Positions 5,547 to 5,984 of a DNA stretch of 5,984 nucleotides are shown one piece after another. Both the position numbers and the translations under genes were made by a program. Under the pieces are notes generated by a model, which was not told the DNA's origin, did no database searches, and saw only the letters and a program-made list of their open reading frames with translations. This stretch comes from Pseudomonadota bacterium (lineage in GTDB: Bacteria > Pseudomonadota > Alphaproteobacteria > Acetobacterales > Acetobacteraceae), in assembly GCA_021815835.1 (NCBI GenBank), contig JAKAZN010000141.1:1-5984 (forward strand). The letters are read 5' to 3'. The stretch's first letter is position 1. Every line of letters begins with the position of its first letter.

Positions 5547-5984
5547 TCAGGCCGGCAATTCGTAGCCCGGCACCGCCTCGACGTCGAAGGTCCGCCGCAC
5601 CGCCGGGCGTTGCATCATCCGCACGGCATGCGCCTCCAGCCGGGGGAAGGTTCCGGCGGGCGGATGGTGGGAGCCGGCGAGGCGCCAGAACAGCCGGAAC
5701 AGATGGATATCGGCGATCGAATACGCCCCGACCGCCCAGGCCGCATCCCCAAGCCTGGTGTCCGCAACGGCAAAGGCCGCTCGCGCCTGCTCCCACGCCT
5801 GGCCGCGCGCCGGATGCAGGGTGGAGGCGACGAAGGACATCCAGGACACGACCTGCGCCTCGGCCTCGGGATCGCCCACCGGCAGCAGCCCGGCCTCGGG
5901 GTAGCGGCGGGCGAGGTACCACAGGATGCCCGCCACCTCGGTCAGCGGCCTGCCGTCGATCAGCAGCAGCGGCACCTTGCCCAG
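5547..5984 (-). CDS. Glutathione S-transferase family protein, 5' end outside the window
   Basis: The 145 visible residues cover the end of the thioredoxin-like N-domain and all of the helical C-domain of a cytosolic glutathione S-transferase. Family members conjugate glutathione to electrophiles or reduce disulfides; this one's substrate is unknown. Visible signs, counted from the first residue in the window: GKVP with the cis-Pro at residue 5, the glutathione-site strand-helix LTEVAGILWYLA at 14-25 (the usual E-S pair is E-V here, a known variant), YPEAGLLP at 28-35, SFVASTLHPA at 50-59, the N-capping box SIAD at 89-92 inside YSIADIHLF, and FPRLEAHAVRMMQRPAVRRTF at 113-133. Roughly 50 N-terminal residues, including any catalytic Cys/Ser/Tyr, are missing because the frame runs off the window edge. 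A GTG within the window at 5975 is in mid-domain and is not the real start. It ends about 40 bases before the toxin remnant and has no evident functional link to the signalling operon. Confidence 0.93.
   Translation of the reverse strand: MGKVPLLLIDGRPLTEVAGILWYLARRYPEAGLLPVGDPEAEAQVVSWMSFVASTLHPARGQAWEQARAAFAVADTRLGDAAWAVGAYSIADIHLFRLFWRLAGSHHPPAGTFPRLEAHAVRMMQRPAVRRTFDVEAVPGYELPA

Noticed and set aside
5509..5922. Upstream extension of the toxin frame, giving a 201-residue open frame in total.
   Set aside because: The extension overlaps the transferase gene on the same strand in another frame and has shadow-like composition. Only the C-terminal 63 residues look like a real protein.

Overview
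This window is high-GC DNA (GC-ended codons dominate every gene). The protein families suggest an alphaproteobacterium, possibly of the Rhodospirillales/Acetobacteraceae type. That placement is inference from sequence style: there is no rRNA or other phylogenetic marker here.

Layout. A short leader (1-149) carries a strong hairpin just before the first gene. Two long plus-strand genes follow and make a tight operon with a one-base TGATG overlap. The first (150-3509) is a 1119-residue membrane hybrid histidine kinase: two membrane segments around a periplasmic Cache-like sensor, then three PAS domains, an HDFNN-type kinase core and a C-terminal receiver. The second (3509-5044) is a 511-residue response regulator with the architecture receiver-EAL-LuxR HTH. 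Its catalytic and phosphorylation residues are all present. Together they look like a complete two-component c-di-GMP signalling unit, analogous in architecture to VieS/VieA of Vibrio cholerae: a signal sensed outside or at the membrane should control phosphorylation of a protein that can both hydrolyse c-di-GMP and bind DNA.

The rest of the window is on the minus strand and meets the operon tail to tail at a shared CTAG holding both stop codons. Reading in the minus direction from the right edge there is first a glutathione S-transferase gene (5547-5984) whose 5' end lies outside the window. Next comes the C-terminal half of a BrnT-like (DUF497) toxin (5317-5508), then an Xre-type HTH protein (5041-5241) that looks like its antitoxin. 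The toxin lacks its N-terminal part. The antitoxin's best start (ATG at 5345, good ribosome-binding site, overlapping the toxin end) is out of frame with the HTH. This is therefore most likely a decaying toxin-antitoxin module. A perfect interrupted palindrome (5518-5532) sits in the short gap between the transferase and the toxin fragment and could be the old operator.

No tRNA, rRNA, CRISPR array, insertion sequence or long repeat was seen. The most notable content is the VieSA-like kinase/regulator pair; the eroded toxin-antitoxin locus comes second.
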